64,000 bases of DNA from Apostichopus japonicus (taxonomy: Eukaryota > Echinodermata > Holothuroidea > Aspidochirotida > Stichopodidae), in NCBI RefSeq assembly GCF_037975245.1, contig NC_092572.1:310001-374000 (forward strand). The letters are read 5' to 3'. A program made the position numbers and the translations under genes. The notes below the pieces were generated by a model. That model was not told the DNA's origin, made no database searches, and worked only from the letters and a program-made list of their open reading frames with translations. Every line of letters starts with the position of its first letter. The stretch's first letter is position 1. Shown one piece after another: positions 13,430-25,590 of the stretch.

Positions 13430-16400
13430 GTTTCGATCACTCAAGAAAGCCAGGCGAATCAGCCGCATGATACATGTAATTTATCAAATCGATTCCATTT
13501 GATTGTGTGTGCCAGTAGATCAAAGAATGTGTTCTAGATTGATTTTAATAAGGACTAAAAAGATGCTTGGTTTGCCGGGGTGGGGTGGATGTATCCTCAA
13601 CATTACACTAGGGCGATGATCGATGTAATCAACCCCCCGCCATCTCCAATGTTATGGATTTGAGTGTGCCAGAAAGTAAATTTCTCCACATGAAAAATTA
13701 TGATTAATTAGTGATAATTAAAGATGCGTTTTAATTTTTGAACAACATTACAAGATCGGTGGAATAGTGATGCACATTTTACTAGGAATGACCCATGTCA
13801 TCATCTGTACCATGTTATAGATAGACCCTAATAAAGTTGATATCGCTAGAAAGCTACACAGATGTGAATACTGTAATGTACGTGGATATGTCGCCATGAC
13901 TGTGCCTTATGTAGCTCGCTAGAGTTGGTCCTATCACTGCCCTTTGGTAAGCCGTATTTGGAGACTGTTAACGGAATTAACGCGAATTATTACAAATATC
14001 TTCAGATGGAAGTTGGATATTTTCTTTTCCACACCTTAAATGTGAAAATTTTGTGTGATTCATGTGAGGCAAAAGAGCAAAAAGAATCATCTCCAAGTTG
14101 CACCAGTTTGCTTTATTAAATATCTCGATTGTCAAAATTGCTGACAGAGGAGGGGGACACCCAGTGCAGCAGGGAGCTATCAAATGGTAAGGGTGCAGTA
14201 TAATGAGGAAAGTGATATGAGGAGGGAGAAATCGTTTATTAAAAGATTTGAAAGATTAAAAGGTTTAATGCGTGTCGTAGGTTACTACAACCCCCCCCCC
14301 CTCCTTCCCCTACCTCTTACTTTTGTAATTTGTTAGCTGATGGGAGGCTAGAGCTAGATTGATGATGCTGGCCCAATGATCCAGCACAGTATATGACCAA
14401 TTGCTCTTCTTTTATACAAGGTATGATAAATAAGAATGGATCCCACCAATCCATTCTTTCTGGCACTTCAACTAACTTAACGTGTTGCATTAACAACACT
14501 AACACGTCCTTATGGTGGTTCAACAACAAGATAGTTTACTATGGACGACATGCTACCGGTACTGAACATAACTTGAATGTGACACTGGATGAAGAATATA
14601 CACGACTGCACATCATCAACAGTACTACAAATAATACAGGGGAATATATGTGTGCTCTCGGAAATAAAACTATTTCAACCTATTACATCGATGTTAGAGG
14701 TAAGTTTGTGAATATGTCTACTTGTTATGCATCTTCCAAATCTCAAAATCATCATCTCTGGTATCATTATGAATCTCCAGATTCGTTATAAGTAAAATAG
14801 TATTAGTGATTCTACAGTATTGCATAAAAATCATGCGTTTACAATCTCAATATGGGAACGTGATGTCATATGACAACGGTATGCAATAATTGAGCATTAC
14901 ATGTCCTTTAATACCCTGTAAGGTATGCAATAACTGATCATTACATGTTCTTTATTATCCTGTAAGGTATGCAGTAACTGAGCATTACATGTTCTTAACT
15001 GTCCAGTAAGGTATGCAATAACTGAGCATTACATGTCCTTTACTATCCTGTAAGGTATGCAATAACTGATCATTACATGCTCTTTACTATCCTGTAAGGT
15101 ATGCAATAACTGATCATTACATGTTCTTTACTATCCTGTAAGGTATGCAATAACTGAGCATTACATGTTCTTTACTATCCTGTAAGGTATGCAATAACTG
15201 ATCATTACATGCTCTTTACTATCCTGTAAGGTATGCAATAACTGATCATTACATGCTCTTTATTATCCTGTAAGGTATGCAATAACTGAGCATTACATGG
15301 TTTTCTACTATCCTGTAAGGTATGCAATAACTGAGCATTGCATGTTCTTTACTGTCTTGTTTTCATTTCCAGTGCCCATCTCAAAGCTATATCTTGAAGT
15401 TGACTGGTATTATTATATCATCTGTTTCGGGGACCAGCAGCCAACAGAGCCGTTTGTATGGAGAATCGATGGAGAAATTGTTATTAACGACAGTTATGAA
15501 ATTATATATAATACTTCAGAAGGCTCTGTTAATGCATCTGTTTTAATTTTTCCACGGGGCATTCCCAATACAACAGTCACGTGCGAACACGGAAGTGTAT
15601 CAGTTTCGAAAAACCTAGGTGAAAAAACAGGTACGGTAATACCTATTAACGTTTTATGCTAACGAGGAAGTACATAGTAATAATGTAGCAAAACAATCTT
15701 GATTACCTATTAAGTAAATGTAATGATGTTCAAATCTAGAATGAAACTACGTTTAGATAGTAATAACAAAAATAAGATGCAAATTGTATTATATCGCTAC
15801 ACTAAATCAGTTTGCGTAAAAATTGCTTGGTTAATAGTGCATGTAACTTTGGATTGCTGCTAAACCTTGTTCTACCTTCCCTTGTTCATTGTTATGCCAT
15901 TATGTGGTGGACAAAGCGTATAAGTGAGAACAATAAGTAAATGTGATAAAAAACTCTTTGCTAATATGGTAGACCATGAAATGGCGAGTACCAATTTGCA
16001 GATAGTCAAGTAGACCGTCTACTAGACAAAGCCAATCAAAAAAGTTATATAGAAAGCTCGTTACGCAGTAAGAATGAAAACTGGCTTCACATTGTTAAAA
16101 AGAAAAGGACCACATATATTAAAAAAAGGCTCGACTTTTATAAGATCCTAAACTGCCAAAAATTATAAACTGCCAAAAATTATGAACGCAGAGTACGATC
16201 CTCCCCTGTCTGAGGAATGAGGGTGATAACACTACGTGACTGTTCATGCATGGAGAGAATAGACTGACTTTATAGTACTAATTATCCAACCAGCAGATCG
16301 GTTGTTCCAGAGCTTTGAGCTTTTACCATTAGAAATAGAATTGGAATGAATGTAGTTGATTTTTTACGGCTTTCTAAATTTAGAAAGTATTGTGTATTCT

Positions 16401-19400
16401 TTCCCACCCATCTTGCCCTAGAGAGAATAATAATTATACATTGTAAAACTTGTTGATACAAGTTCGTTCCTTGCAATGGCTGAACTAAAATTATTAATTT
16501 CTAAGGATTATGTTGCCCGATAATCTTTCCCTAACATTGACTTAATTTGAGCAATTATGAGATTTATTTTAGTTTTCTGCTTCCAGCGTATTTTTTTTTG
16601 TTCGCGGAAAGCTTAGGAAGCAAAACGAATTTTGCATTAAATAATCTCCCGTTTCAAAGAAGAATTCTTAAACTTGATAGTAAGAATAAGCGGAGTTTAC
16701 TCGTCATTTTAAGGAAGACGTGAAAAATTAAATAATAATCTAATAATAACCGTGAATAATCTAATAATAACAACAATAATAATAATAATAACGACTAAGA
16801 CTTACTTCCGCTTAAAATGACCGAATTACTATTCGTTAGAGATAATGTTGATGTATTCGACACAGCCGATGAAGGTTTATTCGACAACTGTTTACGTATT
16901 ATAGTCCCTTGTTTTGACATGCATAGCACATGTAGTGATATTTAAAGAAATTAATGGTGGTATTACCCACCACCTGAGGGAGGGGAGGCGGGAATGATTA
17001 TATTCAAATTAGTGAACAGGTTGTAACAACAGACATAGTAGGTGTGGGAGTTCCAGTTTGTTTCGGCTCGTTCATACAAAAGTTCATTTTCACGCAGGTA
17101 ATAGCTAGTTGATGTTCGTACATCATATGATAACATAGTCTGAACAATTCAGGTTTTAAGTACAGAAGCTTACGTGTGTTAATGGGTAACATTTACATGT
17201 AATCAACAAGTCATCACCACGTTCATATTATGTTGTCATGGACGGAAGTCTGATTCCTCGCACCTCAAAGACGAACACTCTCTTTGCTTGTTTCTTACAG
17301 CAACTGTACAAACAAAAGGAGAAAGCGCTTTAGAAAACATTTGGGTGATTGTGGCTGGTGTTGTCGGGTGCATTTCCAGTTGCCTGTTAGTTTGTGCTTG
17401 TTTCAAAGTCAGGAAATTTAGATGTAGGTATACGCATTGTACAAACAGTTGAACTTCAATATTATTGAAATTTAACGTTTCTTTGTTTGAAAAAAGAAAA
17501 AGTCAGGTTTCTATTAGTTTACCAAATTTAAAGATATATGAACAAATGTTAACAAACATAATCCCGAGGTGGACATAGAAAGTCAGGTTTGGATAACATT
17601 GGTTATTTTTTTCATTGGTATCTTCTATAAATAATGAGCACAGTGTAGTAAAATGAAAGTTCATGCATGAGGCAGAACGAAAGTGTTACCATTTCACAGT
17701 CCTATGATTTAGATATCATATAGTAAGTTTGTTCAATGACCTCGACAATTTACGATTCTGACATTGGATTTATATATTATTTCATACATTAGATAAAGAA
17801 GGCGAATGACATGGTGGGGAGGGTGGGGGGGCTTAAGCGAAGTAGAGGGTGCTGTTAAATCATTGTATATTACGCGTGCAGTAAATTGCTTAATTATGCA
17901 AAAGAATCAGCCAAGGAAACATCATTGTAGACCAGATTTCTACATCTAGTTAACAAACATTTTGAGGGAAATGATCATTTGAGATTTAGACATCGTGTTG
18001 TTATCTTATCGAGTTTTTTATAAAATCGATGGTCACTTTAGAAAGATTTAAATAATATGATGTATTCTTTCTCTCTTCGCTTACAGTGTCAAGAAACCGA
18101 CGAGGGTGAGTTTGGAGCATAGCATATTGTACTGATTGTGACATGTGAACAGCTCCACTCACACCAACCCTCTCCCCCATCCCTCATCTTTCCTGAACCC
18201 AGTCCCGACATTATTTACTACAATTATGATTATCGAATATCTTCACCGTATATAAGACAGCCAATAGAGTTGTTTACATTGATGACACCAAATGTGAATT
18301 TTATTGTTTACTTCAATTTTCTTTCCTTTTGGTTTAGAAACCAGAGTAGCAGCTCAAGTCATCCAATGAAAGTACTTGATAAAGGACCCTTAGATATCAA
18401 TCAATCAAGTAAGGGATATTTTGATTTCAAATCATAATTTAAATAAGAGTGTTCACATAATACCCTGTACAGGATCCATATTGAATTACATAATAGTGCT
18501 TTGAACTGGTACCTTATTGTCATGCTAAATACATTTTAATATATGACACATTAATATGACACAATAATAAGACACATTAATAAGACACGTTAATAAGACA
18601 CATTAATAAGATTGGCATTACAGTATTTTTTTTACTAAAATCAATTTTGAATATTACAACAAAAAACGTTCTGTATTTCATTGGTATTATTTCATGTTGC
18701 TGTACTACAGTCACATGCAGAACTTTATACTCACTATATTCAAGCATTAAAACAAAGATATGTTTACTAAATATTGCATTTTAACGGAAGTTATATACCT
18801 GTTGCATCAAAGTTTTTCTTACCTTGCAATACTTGAACAAAAACGAAAACAATTATAGAGAAATGAATTTACCAAAATATTTACTTCATTTACAGTCAAT
18901 GAAAAAGTAGGAAGGTAAGCTTTAATTATCAATTTACTCTAGCTTTGGAATTGAGTGTATATTTAAATGCTTTAATTATATTGATTTCGAAAATAGCAGA
19001 TAACTTTACTTATCAGTAATGACAAGGTGTATAATGTTGCTAATACTCTCTTGGTATGCATTATCATGAAAGGTCAGAGTTCATTTCGTCGTTTATTTCT
19101 GTTGAAGGAAAGAATTACCAGAGATACCTGTTGACGAGGACAACTCACAGAACTCGCACCATTCTGAAGGAAGTGAACCTAGTAAGTTTACTCAAAATAA
19201 ATCTATTTATGACGAAATGAATCAATGAAGGCATAAACGAAACTACAACATTACCACACACCCTAATTATAGCCCAGAGTACGTATAACAGAGTACGTAT
19301 AGAGAGCCGTTAAAACATTACAATAAGAAGATAAAGTTCAAATTATTTATATACTCACAAATTACGTTTTATAAGTTATTTTAATTCATAAATGTCCTCC

Positions 19401-22400
19401 CAAAGAGAATCAATAACCATAATCATATTATATAGCTACCTTTGTTAAATCTGACCTACAACACACACCTTTGGTCTAAATTACTATAGGTAACGGTCTG
19501 TATTCGTGATGTATGTTTCCTTTATGAGTCTTAATTTATTGGCAGATTACTATACAGCAGATGTGATTACAGGAAAAGATCCCCGGATGTTGAGTGAGAA
19601 AGATATTTCCATCATCATGAATATCAAGATGGGAAAAATCTACAAACGATGGATGGGATCTGTCAATTTGGCTGAGGAGGCCAATAAGTGTGTTGTAATA
19701 ACAACACTGACAGGTTGGTGATAACAAATATCTATAATCCAAGGCTGATGTTAGCTTCATAGTCATATATTGATGCAGCCAATTAAAACTTACAGGTGTC
19801 TTCATCGCTTTGTTGTATTCGACAACTCGGTGTCTCGAATGGTAATTCCTCTCATATTTTATATGAATTAAATATTAAACTTATATTAAGTGACCTTGTG
19901 CAACATTTCGATAAATAAATGTTAACACGCTTTTATTTATAACTGACCTTTTTCTGTATTTTTTCAGAAAAGCTCATTAGAAAGAAAGCAATTCATTGGG
20001 AGGCTTTCATCAGGAAATGTCTCGAATTGCCAGCATCGAACCATCTAGCAAAGATAGAGGCTATATCTATCCAAAGCAGTGAGTTGTTATTGTCCTTTTA
20101 CATGTTTTAAGAACGTACTAATGGGAAAAGGTGGAACGTGCATCTAATTGTTTTCATTAAAAGTGCCAAGTTTATTACGATAAAGTTCTCATGGACTATC
20201 TGTAGCCGACAAGATCTTCTGATCAAGTCAATAATCATTCTATATTGTCCGAACAGGACTAAATCAGGGATTACATTAACAGAGATAATAATTCGAATTG
20301 ATAATTAAGCTAGCCAGTTTTCATTGCGATTAGAATCATATTAAATTTCAATATTGATGGAGATTTATCTGTTGTAATCTAACTTTGATTTCTTCTATTG
20401 TTTTAGGTAAACTGTTTCTTATTAGTGAGCATCTCAATTGTGAAAGTCTGCATAGCGTCTTGTCACGTGATACTAAAGATAAAGGAGACTACTATTGTTG
20501 TAGTTCATTGTCAGTTCCTGACGTCATCAAACACGTAGCTGGAGTTTTGGAAGGAATGGACATCCTTAAGACATTCGGGGTAAGAAATGTAAAACTTGCC
20601 TAAGTTATCAGCTAAATATTATTGTTTATTTAGTCCTATATCATCAGATCAACCTCATCACTGTTTGTGGTAAAGTTGCTAATCTTATCTAACAGTTCTG
20701 TAAACAAACAAGTTTTCAGTCAAACACAAAGGTATAAGTGAGACAATTGTGTCTCTTAATGATGGAATAACTGCTTAACTTATTGGTTTTCATATTCTGT
20801 CAGTTCCTTCACCCTGGCTTAACAACCAAAAAGGTTTTACTAACCAAGGAAGGGCAGGTCAAATTATTTGACTTCTGTCTGGCCGGCGATGCACCAAAAA
20901 TAGCTGCTCTTAAGAAAGCACAGGTAAATTACTCAATTATTAATCGACCCTGTTATGACCTTGTTCTTCGTCTGTTTAATCATTATAGTTATTTATTTAC
21001 TTCATTACTTGTACTGTCGTCATAATTAGAATTTTATTTTTTAAAAGGTAATGGAGTCTAAGATGTAAAACTTTATTTAGATCATGCAAAAATAAAAGCA
21101 AAAACGAACAATAATCCAACTGAATCGCTTGTTCTCTTGGAGTTTTGGTATATTTTTGTGGATTTCATAACACAAGTACATTATGATTGTATTAATAGAA
21201 AGCTCTTTAAATTTCAATATCATACATGTACCACTCTAAATTGTTTTTCACAAATGCAATTCAAAATTCTTCGTAATTCAAAACACTGCTTTATCATGAT
21301 CACAACTTTTCAACATCCCATAGCACAATTGGATTATTTTCTAATATAAATTATCATCATTTCGATTTAAGAAATCAAAAATCAGTTGTGAGTCTATTAA
21401 AGTGTACAATTGTAGATTAGTATAACCTGAATAAAATATTAATATATTAACAAAATAAATTACTTGTGTTTGTCATAAATTACTTTTTCTTTTACAGATT
21501 TCTACGGTAACTTTGAACCAATTTCCACCTGAAATGTTACTGTTGAGTCAGTATACAGAATCCAGTGACGTGTGGTCTACAGCAGTAGTAATATGGGAGA
21601 TTATGGCAGCTGGTAAAGAAATTTAATAATAACGAAATAATTGTAGCATATAATGTAGCGTGTGATAACAAAATATGTTGCATACTATAAAAGAAAACTA
21701 CAGCAATTACAAAACCAATAAGTAATTTCACATTTTATTAGTACATTCAATTTGATTGACATGTACACTACTAATAAATATACATCAGAGATAACTCAAG
21801 TTTTTAATTTCAGTTAATCCTAAGTAACGTGAATAATTACAGTATTTTTTAGGAAGAAACATTTAAATATTCTATATATAAAATCAACTTATAATAATAC
21901 TCTATAGAGACACCTAGATATATTGTACATAACATACCATTGATTGCAATCCAGTACCAAATTGTAAAATCACAAAATGCTGCTCTTAGATGTATTTAAG
22001 GTTAGTTAACTAGAAAAAGAGACATGAACATCATTTAAGACTTTGTTGTCTGAAATTAGGTACAGCATCTTTAACAATTGGTAGTATCATGAATAAAGTG
22101 AATGCAAGAAGGAAATAGTAGAGTTTGACAACATTCATGACAGACACTCAGCTGTACAAATGTGTTAAAAGCGTGAAAACCTTGGGGTTATCTCAATTCA
22201 CAAGTTGGATATACATAATAGTTTCGATGTTTCTACACTCGCACATCTGTTAGGGAACCCACCATTTCCTGTGGACAAAGAAGTTAGATTTGGCGAAGAA
22301 GCGGTCACACCATCAGTACCCTGGCCGGAGAGGTACTTGCAGATAAAGTAAGATGTCAATCCCTAAATGTCCCTTTCATTATATAAGTGCCCGAGTAAAC

Positions 22401-23141
22401 ACATTCCATACTAGTTGAAGCCGGTTTGTTATTCGTTCTGTATTTTTACTATTTGAAAAACAAATATTTTACAATTATTGTAGGTTGTGCAACAATTAGA
22501 CAGTGTATGCGAGTTTTGTAGATAGATTTGAAACGTTAATATAATAAAGTTATTGTGGACTACTTATTTATACTTAAGTCTACATAGGTTACTATGAATG
22601 GACATTTTAGTATCTAAAGGAGCGCTGACTTGTTTGTTTCAAGGTACTTTCATCCAAGTAAGTGCTACCTTTGTCACTTTACTTTTAGCTATGTAATTCT
22701 CATTGATATGTAAAACGTCGAAAGTGTCCAGTATTTAACCAAGTAATAGCTTCACAATTTCTATTGGAAAATCTTACAAGAAAAAATGATTATGAAAGTA
22801 AAACTTACTAAATGTGTCTGTTAGTATAACACTTCTTGTTTCATTTATACACTTAAACATATACAATAATACACTACATCTGCTGATTCACTATTAGTAC
22901 TGATTTCTTAATCATTTGCAGAGATAAAGTATTGTTCGATTGCTGGAACCATAACTGTTCTCTTCGACCTTCGATTCATCAACTGAGGGGAACATTCGTA
23001 GCAGTAAGTAATTTAATATTCATTTTAGAACAGTTATCAGCCACCATTACGTGTCCGAATGTGGTATTATTAGCATTGTTACACATGCACAATGAAGGAA
23101 CTTCTCTCCTAGAGAGTATTAGAGACTTGAGAGTAGATTAA
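13357..23141 (+). CDS. Ig-domain receptor with tyrosine pseudokinase
   Basis: Proposed exons: 13357-13429 (signal peptide, tentative), 14421-14699, 15373-15630, 17301-17427, 18338-18408, 18896-18914, 19108-19181, 19546-19713, 19968-20078, 20407-20579, 20804-20923, 21498-21612, 22254-22347, 22922-23141. Phases match at every junction and give 633 codons plus stop. Order: signal peptide, two Ig domains with many N-glycosylation sites, transmembrane helix, short juxtamembrane part, kinase fold. The fold is that of a receptor tyrosine kinase (PPE, SSDVWS, CWNHNCSLRP kept), but the catalytic residues are replaced: no Gly-rich loop, no beta-3 Lys, HPG for HRD, DFC for DFG. Inferred role: a plasma-membrane receptor that signals by binding partners rather than by phosphotransfer. 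The ligand is unknown. First exon and C-terminus are the least certain parts. Confidence 0.8.
14421..14699 (+). CDS. Receptor exon: first Ig domain (V-like)
   Basis: Bounded by TTTATACAAG| and |GTAAGT, phase 1 at both ends, as usual for a one-exon Ig domain. The core residues are visible: first Cys in NLTCCINN, Trp in SLWWFNN, and Tyr-x-Cys in GEYMCAL. At least five N-x-S/T sequons are present, consistent with an extracellular glycosylated domain. Confidence 0.8.
14878..15359. repeat. 44-bp minisatellite in receptor intron
   Basis: About 11 copies of a 44-bp unit starting GGTATGCAATAACTGA and continuing CATTACATGTTC. It fills most of the intron between the two Ig exons and stops about 14 bp before the acceptor of the second Ig exon, so the array abuts the polypyrimidine/acceptor region at 15360-15372. 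Confidence 0.95.
15373..15630 (+). CDS. Receptor exon: second Ig-like domain
   Basis: Acceptor TTTCATTTCCAG| and donor |GTACGG, phase 1 at both ends. The Ig core is recognisable: Cys in YIICFGD, Trp in FVWRIDG and Cys in TVTCEHG. Sequons occur at NDS, NTS, NAS and NTT. The domain is divergent, so its Ig subtype is not assigned. Confidence 0.75.
15631..17300. other. Receptor intron; no further exon seen
   Basis: The intron joins phase-1 ends. I looked for a third Ig exon and found no splice-bounded frame with Cys/Trp/Cys spacing. AT-rich, with a TAA/TAATAA-type run near 16735-16795. Confidence 0.5.
17301..17427 (+). CDS. Receptor exon: transmembrane helix
   Basis: Acceptor TTGTTTCTTACAG| and donor |GTATAC; enters in phase 1 and leaves in phase 2. 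It encodes a stalk followed by IWVIVAGVVGCISSCLLVC, a single transmembrane helix, then basic KVRKFR, the expected stop-transfer signal on the cytoplasmic side. It joins directly in frame to the exon at 18338. Confidence 0.8.
19546..20078 (+). CDS. Receptor exons: degenerate kinase N-lobe
   Basis: Two exons, 19546-19713 and 19968-20078, phase 1 at all ends. The region aligning with the Gly-rich loop reads NIKMGKIYKRWMGSV and lacks G-x-G-x-x-G. The beta-3 strand reads KCVVITTLT, with no Lys where VAVK is expected. The helix-C region WEAFIRKCLEL keeps a Glu. ATP binding in the usual way is therefore unlikely. Confidence 0.75.
20407..23003 (+). CDS. Receptor exons: degenerate kinase C-lobe
   Basis: Exons 20407-20579, 20804-20923, 21498-21612, 22254-22347 and 22922-23003 onward. 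The hinge-like LFLISEHL precedes a Cys-rich insert (YYCCSS). The catalytic loop reads FLHPGLTTKKVLL instead of HRDLAARN. The magnesium loop reads KLFDFCLAG instead of DFG. Structural marks are kept: FPPE, SSDVWSTAVVIWE, NPPFP and DCWNHNCSLRP. Loss of catalytic and retention of fold residues is the pseudokinase pattern. The frame stays open past a donor-like GTAAGT at 23004 to a stop at 23141, so the last residues may be intronic. Confidence 0.8.
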
Positions 23142-23460
23142 GAGTTTTACCAAGCTGTTGATTGTAGTGTAAACAGTAGTTCATAGAGTCTATCCTAATC
23201 CTGCTTCATTGAGCATTCCTTAATGGCATCATGTTCAATCTCCGCTTTCAAATTGAAATCCAAGGTTAGGGAATGAAGTCGAGAAGAGAATATTTAGTGA
23301 GGTTTAGTTTATATGGTATTGATTGCAACCGAGCTAAAGCATTATGACAACTAAACCAATATGGAAACGCGTAATATAATTCATATAATTTTATGATTTA
23401 ACAGAGAAAACTGCCACAGATTTACTGAAGTAAAACGGCTTTTATTCACAATAAAGTTCT
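23142..23460 (+). other. Probable 3' UTR of the receptor gene
   Basis: No open frame. An AATAAA polyadenylation signal lies at 23450-23455, about 310 bp after the stop at 23141. No other exon is visible between. Confidence 0.45.
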
Positions 23461-23514
23461 TATGTTGACCATCATGATGTACCATGTCACGTGTAAAAAG
23501 AACGATGTAACTGA

Positions 23515-23830
23515 ATATGTAGCTTAACGTTAAGAAGTGTATATAAATAATCGATGATGGATAGTTGTAATAATACAGCAGTATCATGTTACCAGCTTGC
23601 CGTTAGGCAGTGTGATAATAATAATATTTAATGGAATGTTGTAATTATATAGCAGTGTCATATTACCAGCTTAACGTTAGGCAGTGTGTGTAATAATAGT
23701 TTATAAACGATAGTTGTTATTATACAACTGTCTCATATCACCAGCTTAACGTTTGGAAGTTTCTGTAATAATAATCGATAATGAATAGTTGTAATTATAC
23801 AGCTGTCTCGTATAACCAGCTTAAAGTGAT
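23515..23830. repeat. Degenerate ~80-bp tandem repeat
   Basis: Four to five copies of a unit containing CCAGCTTAACGTTAGGCAGT followed by a TAATAATA run and a GTTGTAATTATACAGC block. Copies differ at many positions, so this is an older array. Confidence 0.75.
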
Positions 23831-23881
23831 TCACAAAAATGTTCATATCTAACTTATTTATGATTTCTCTTGATTTGAAAA

Positions 23882-23959
23882 ACATGCACATAATACAGAC
23901 AGGTTAATGAGCACGGTGTGCTCACCGTGCTTATTAACCAGTCTGTATTCTGTGCATGT
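23882..23959. repeat. Near-perfect foldback, ~37-bp arms
   Basis: The arm starting ACATGCACATAATACAGACA and ending AGCACGGTG is the reverse complement of the arm starting CACCGTGCT and ending TGTGCATGT, with about three mismatches and a 4-nt centre. It would form a long hairpin in single-stranded DNA or RNA. It directly precedes the hammerhead-like motif and probably belongs to the same element. Confidence 0.85.
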
Positions 23960-23997
23960 TTTTGTCCCTTCTGTTACTGTTACTTGTCATTTAGCCT

Positions 23998-24028
23998 CTG
24001 AAGAAGATCCTACTAGGATCGAAACATC
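23998..24028 (+). ncRNA. Degraded hammerhead-ribozyme-like motif
   Basis: The core CTGAAGA is followed by an A, a stem GATCC-TACTA-GGATC, then GAAAC and ATC. This is the CUGANGA / stem II / GAAA arrangement of the minimal hammerheads known from Penelope-like retroelements, whose usual ending is GAAACGTC. Here one base of the tiny stem III differs (CATC), so self-cleavage is doubtful. No reverse transcriptase of that family is seen next to it. Confidence 0.35.
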
Positions 24029-24599
24029 AGGCCAACTTACTTTTACACATTCTATTACACAGGCTCTCCTAGTGGATAAGCAGTTTGCTAACAGTTTTAT
24101 TTAGTTTAAGTTTATTTATGATTTCTCTATATTTTATTTTACCTTTAATGTAAAGAAGGTCTGTAAAGTCAGTTCATGCAACGTTATACATGTTATTTAG
24201 CATTTATGTTTTGATAGTATCTTGCAAAAGTCCCGCATTATCCCTTAACAGATATTTGAGAAATTAATCGCGGACAGCTCTTACGAGATACCGATACCTA
24301 CGACGTATTTACCTATGAGAACCCCTGATACCGCTCAACCTACCTATGCAGAACAAATCTACCATGCTGGAGTGTGAACTGGGTATGACTAGGATCTAGT
24401 ACTGGTGATTTGTAATCGCTACGAAACCTCAAGATTCCCTGAAGCTACGGGAGCTATACACATATATACCATATTATAGAGTACAACAGTGTGTCAAATA
24501 TGTGCTTATCGGCTGTCATTATTGATCCCTACTTCGGCGAGATCACATGATAGTATAACAGTGTTAACCTCCGCAATTAAATATTCATCATGTACGGTA
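24029..24599. other. No gene seen
   Basis: Sequence between the hammerhead-like motif and the solo LTR. The piece up to about 24100 may be the tail of the same retroelement as the hammerhead-like motif. No splice-bounded exon is recognised. Confidence 0.5.
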
Positions 24600-24603
24600 G
24601 TAG

Positions 24604-25586
24604 TGTTACGCCCTGGGTTGTTCGGGATGCGTGTACCCCGTATTTCGAACACGCCCAGGGCTACTAAGAATATGTTTTCCCGTTTTGTTTGAATAATTTA
24701 CCCCGCGATTTGTTGTCCATTCATTCACCATTCCATTTACTTTTGTTTTATTATGCAGGTCTCTTTCGCTCTCCCCGTCGTCTGCCATCACCAGCATTCC
24801 AGGCATTCTCTCTTTTATAACACGAGTTGTTCTGTGTTTATCTATTTTACTTTCACTTGCTCTCTTTACCTTGTTTAATTAAGACGTTGTTTTCCATATG
24901 TATTTTGTTTTGTGGACACTTAATTTATTTCGTTGAAGTTCGGGCAGAGAACTGGAGACCAGCGGTGAGCAGCACGGCAATTACAGTATAGTATTATTGT
25001 AAAGGCAAGGTTCATTTAATATAGAGAGCGGGTCCGGGAGTGAGGGCTGACTACGGGGCGCCATTCCTTTTGTATTGTACAACTAATAATTTCCCGTCCT
25101 GGTTGGCTTCTTTGCATGTTATAGACTCCGGAGGTAGGGTCAAATTAGGGTCTCCCCGGAGGTATTGCAGAAGTTAATCGGGGCGGGACCACATTAGGCA
25201 GTATTTGTTTAGTCTGCCGTTGGCGCCAAGTGTCGGGTATTCACTCTCGTGATTCTTAAGAGCCGTGCTGCCCACGCCCTGGTATGTAGTGTATTTGTTA
25301 TTTATTTAAACTGAATCTCTGCCCATTGTTTGCTTTCATATTTGTGTACGGCAGAAAGTCACTGTCTTATTTTTGTTAAGTGTATGTTTAAAGTTAATTA
25401 AGCTATTAAATTGTTGATTTGAGACCCAGTTCTCTTTAACTTTATTCTTCTCTCTATTTTTGTGTTTTGGTTCAAGCCCTGCTAGCATAAGTCTTCGCCT
25501 CCCCCCTTCCCCTGCCCTGACATCAGGTGGCCTCCAGCTGCCTGATTTCCCACGCTACCGCTCGGCCGGGGTACAGGGGTGTTACA
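24604..25586. mobile_element. Solo LTR (LTR retrotransposon remnant), 983 bp
   Basis: Starts TGTTACGCCCTGGG and ends GGGGTGTTACA, the TG...CA ends with a short inverted terminus of an LTR. The 4 bp on each side are identical: GTAG at 24600-24603 and 25587-25590, a target-site duplication. It has no internal gag or pol coding and no second LTR, so it is best explained as the product of recombination between the two LTRs of one insertion. Ty3-like affinity is likely, but nothing here proves the superfamily. Confidence 0.75.
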
Positions 25587-25590
25587 GTAG

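Noticed and set aside
13925-14119. Open frame as an alternative first exon of the receptor
   Set aside because: No signal peptide-like start, no donor in phase 1 before the stop, and an equally long frame on the other strand.
18087-18105. Possible 19-nt microexon in the receptor gene (between TTACAG and GTGAGT)
   Set aside because: Inclusion would break the frame: the exon before ends in phase 2 and the exon at 18338 starts in phase 2, so they join directly. It could still be a rare poison exon.
23004-23028. Tiny 25-bp intron (GTAAGT...TTTTAG) in the last receptor exon
   Set aside because: Too short for a spliceosomal intron in an animal; the frame is open through it, so read-through to 23141 or a longer intron is more likely.
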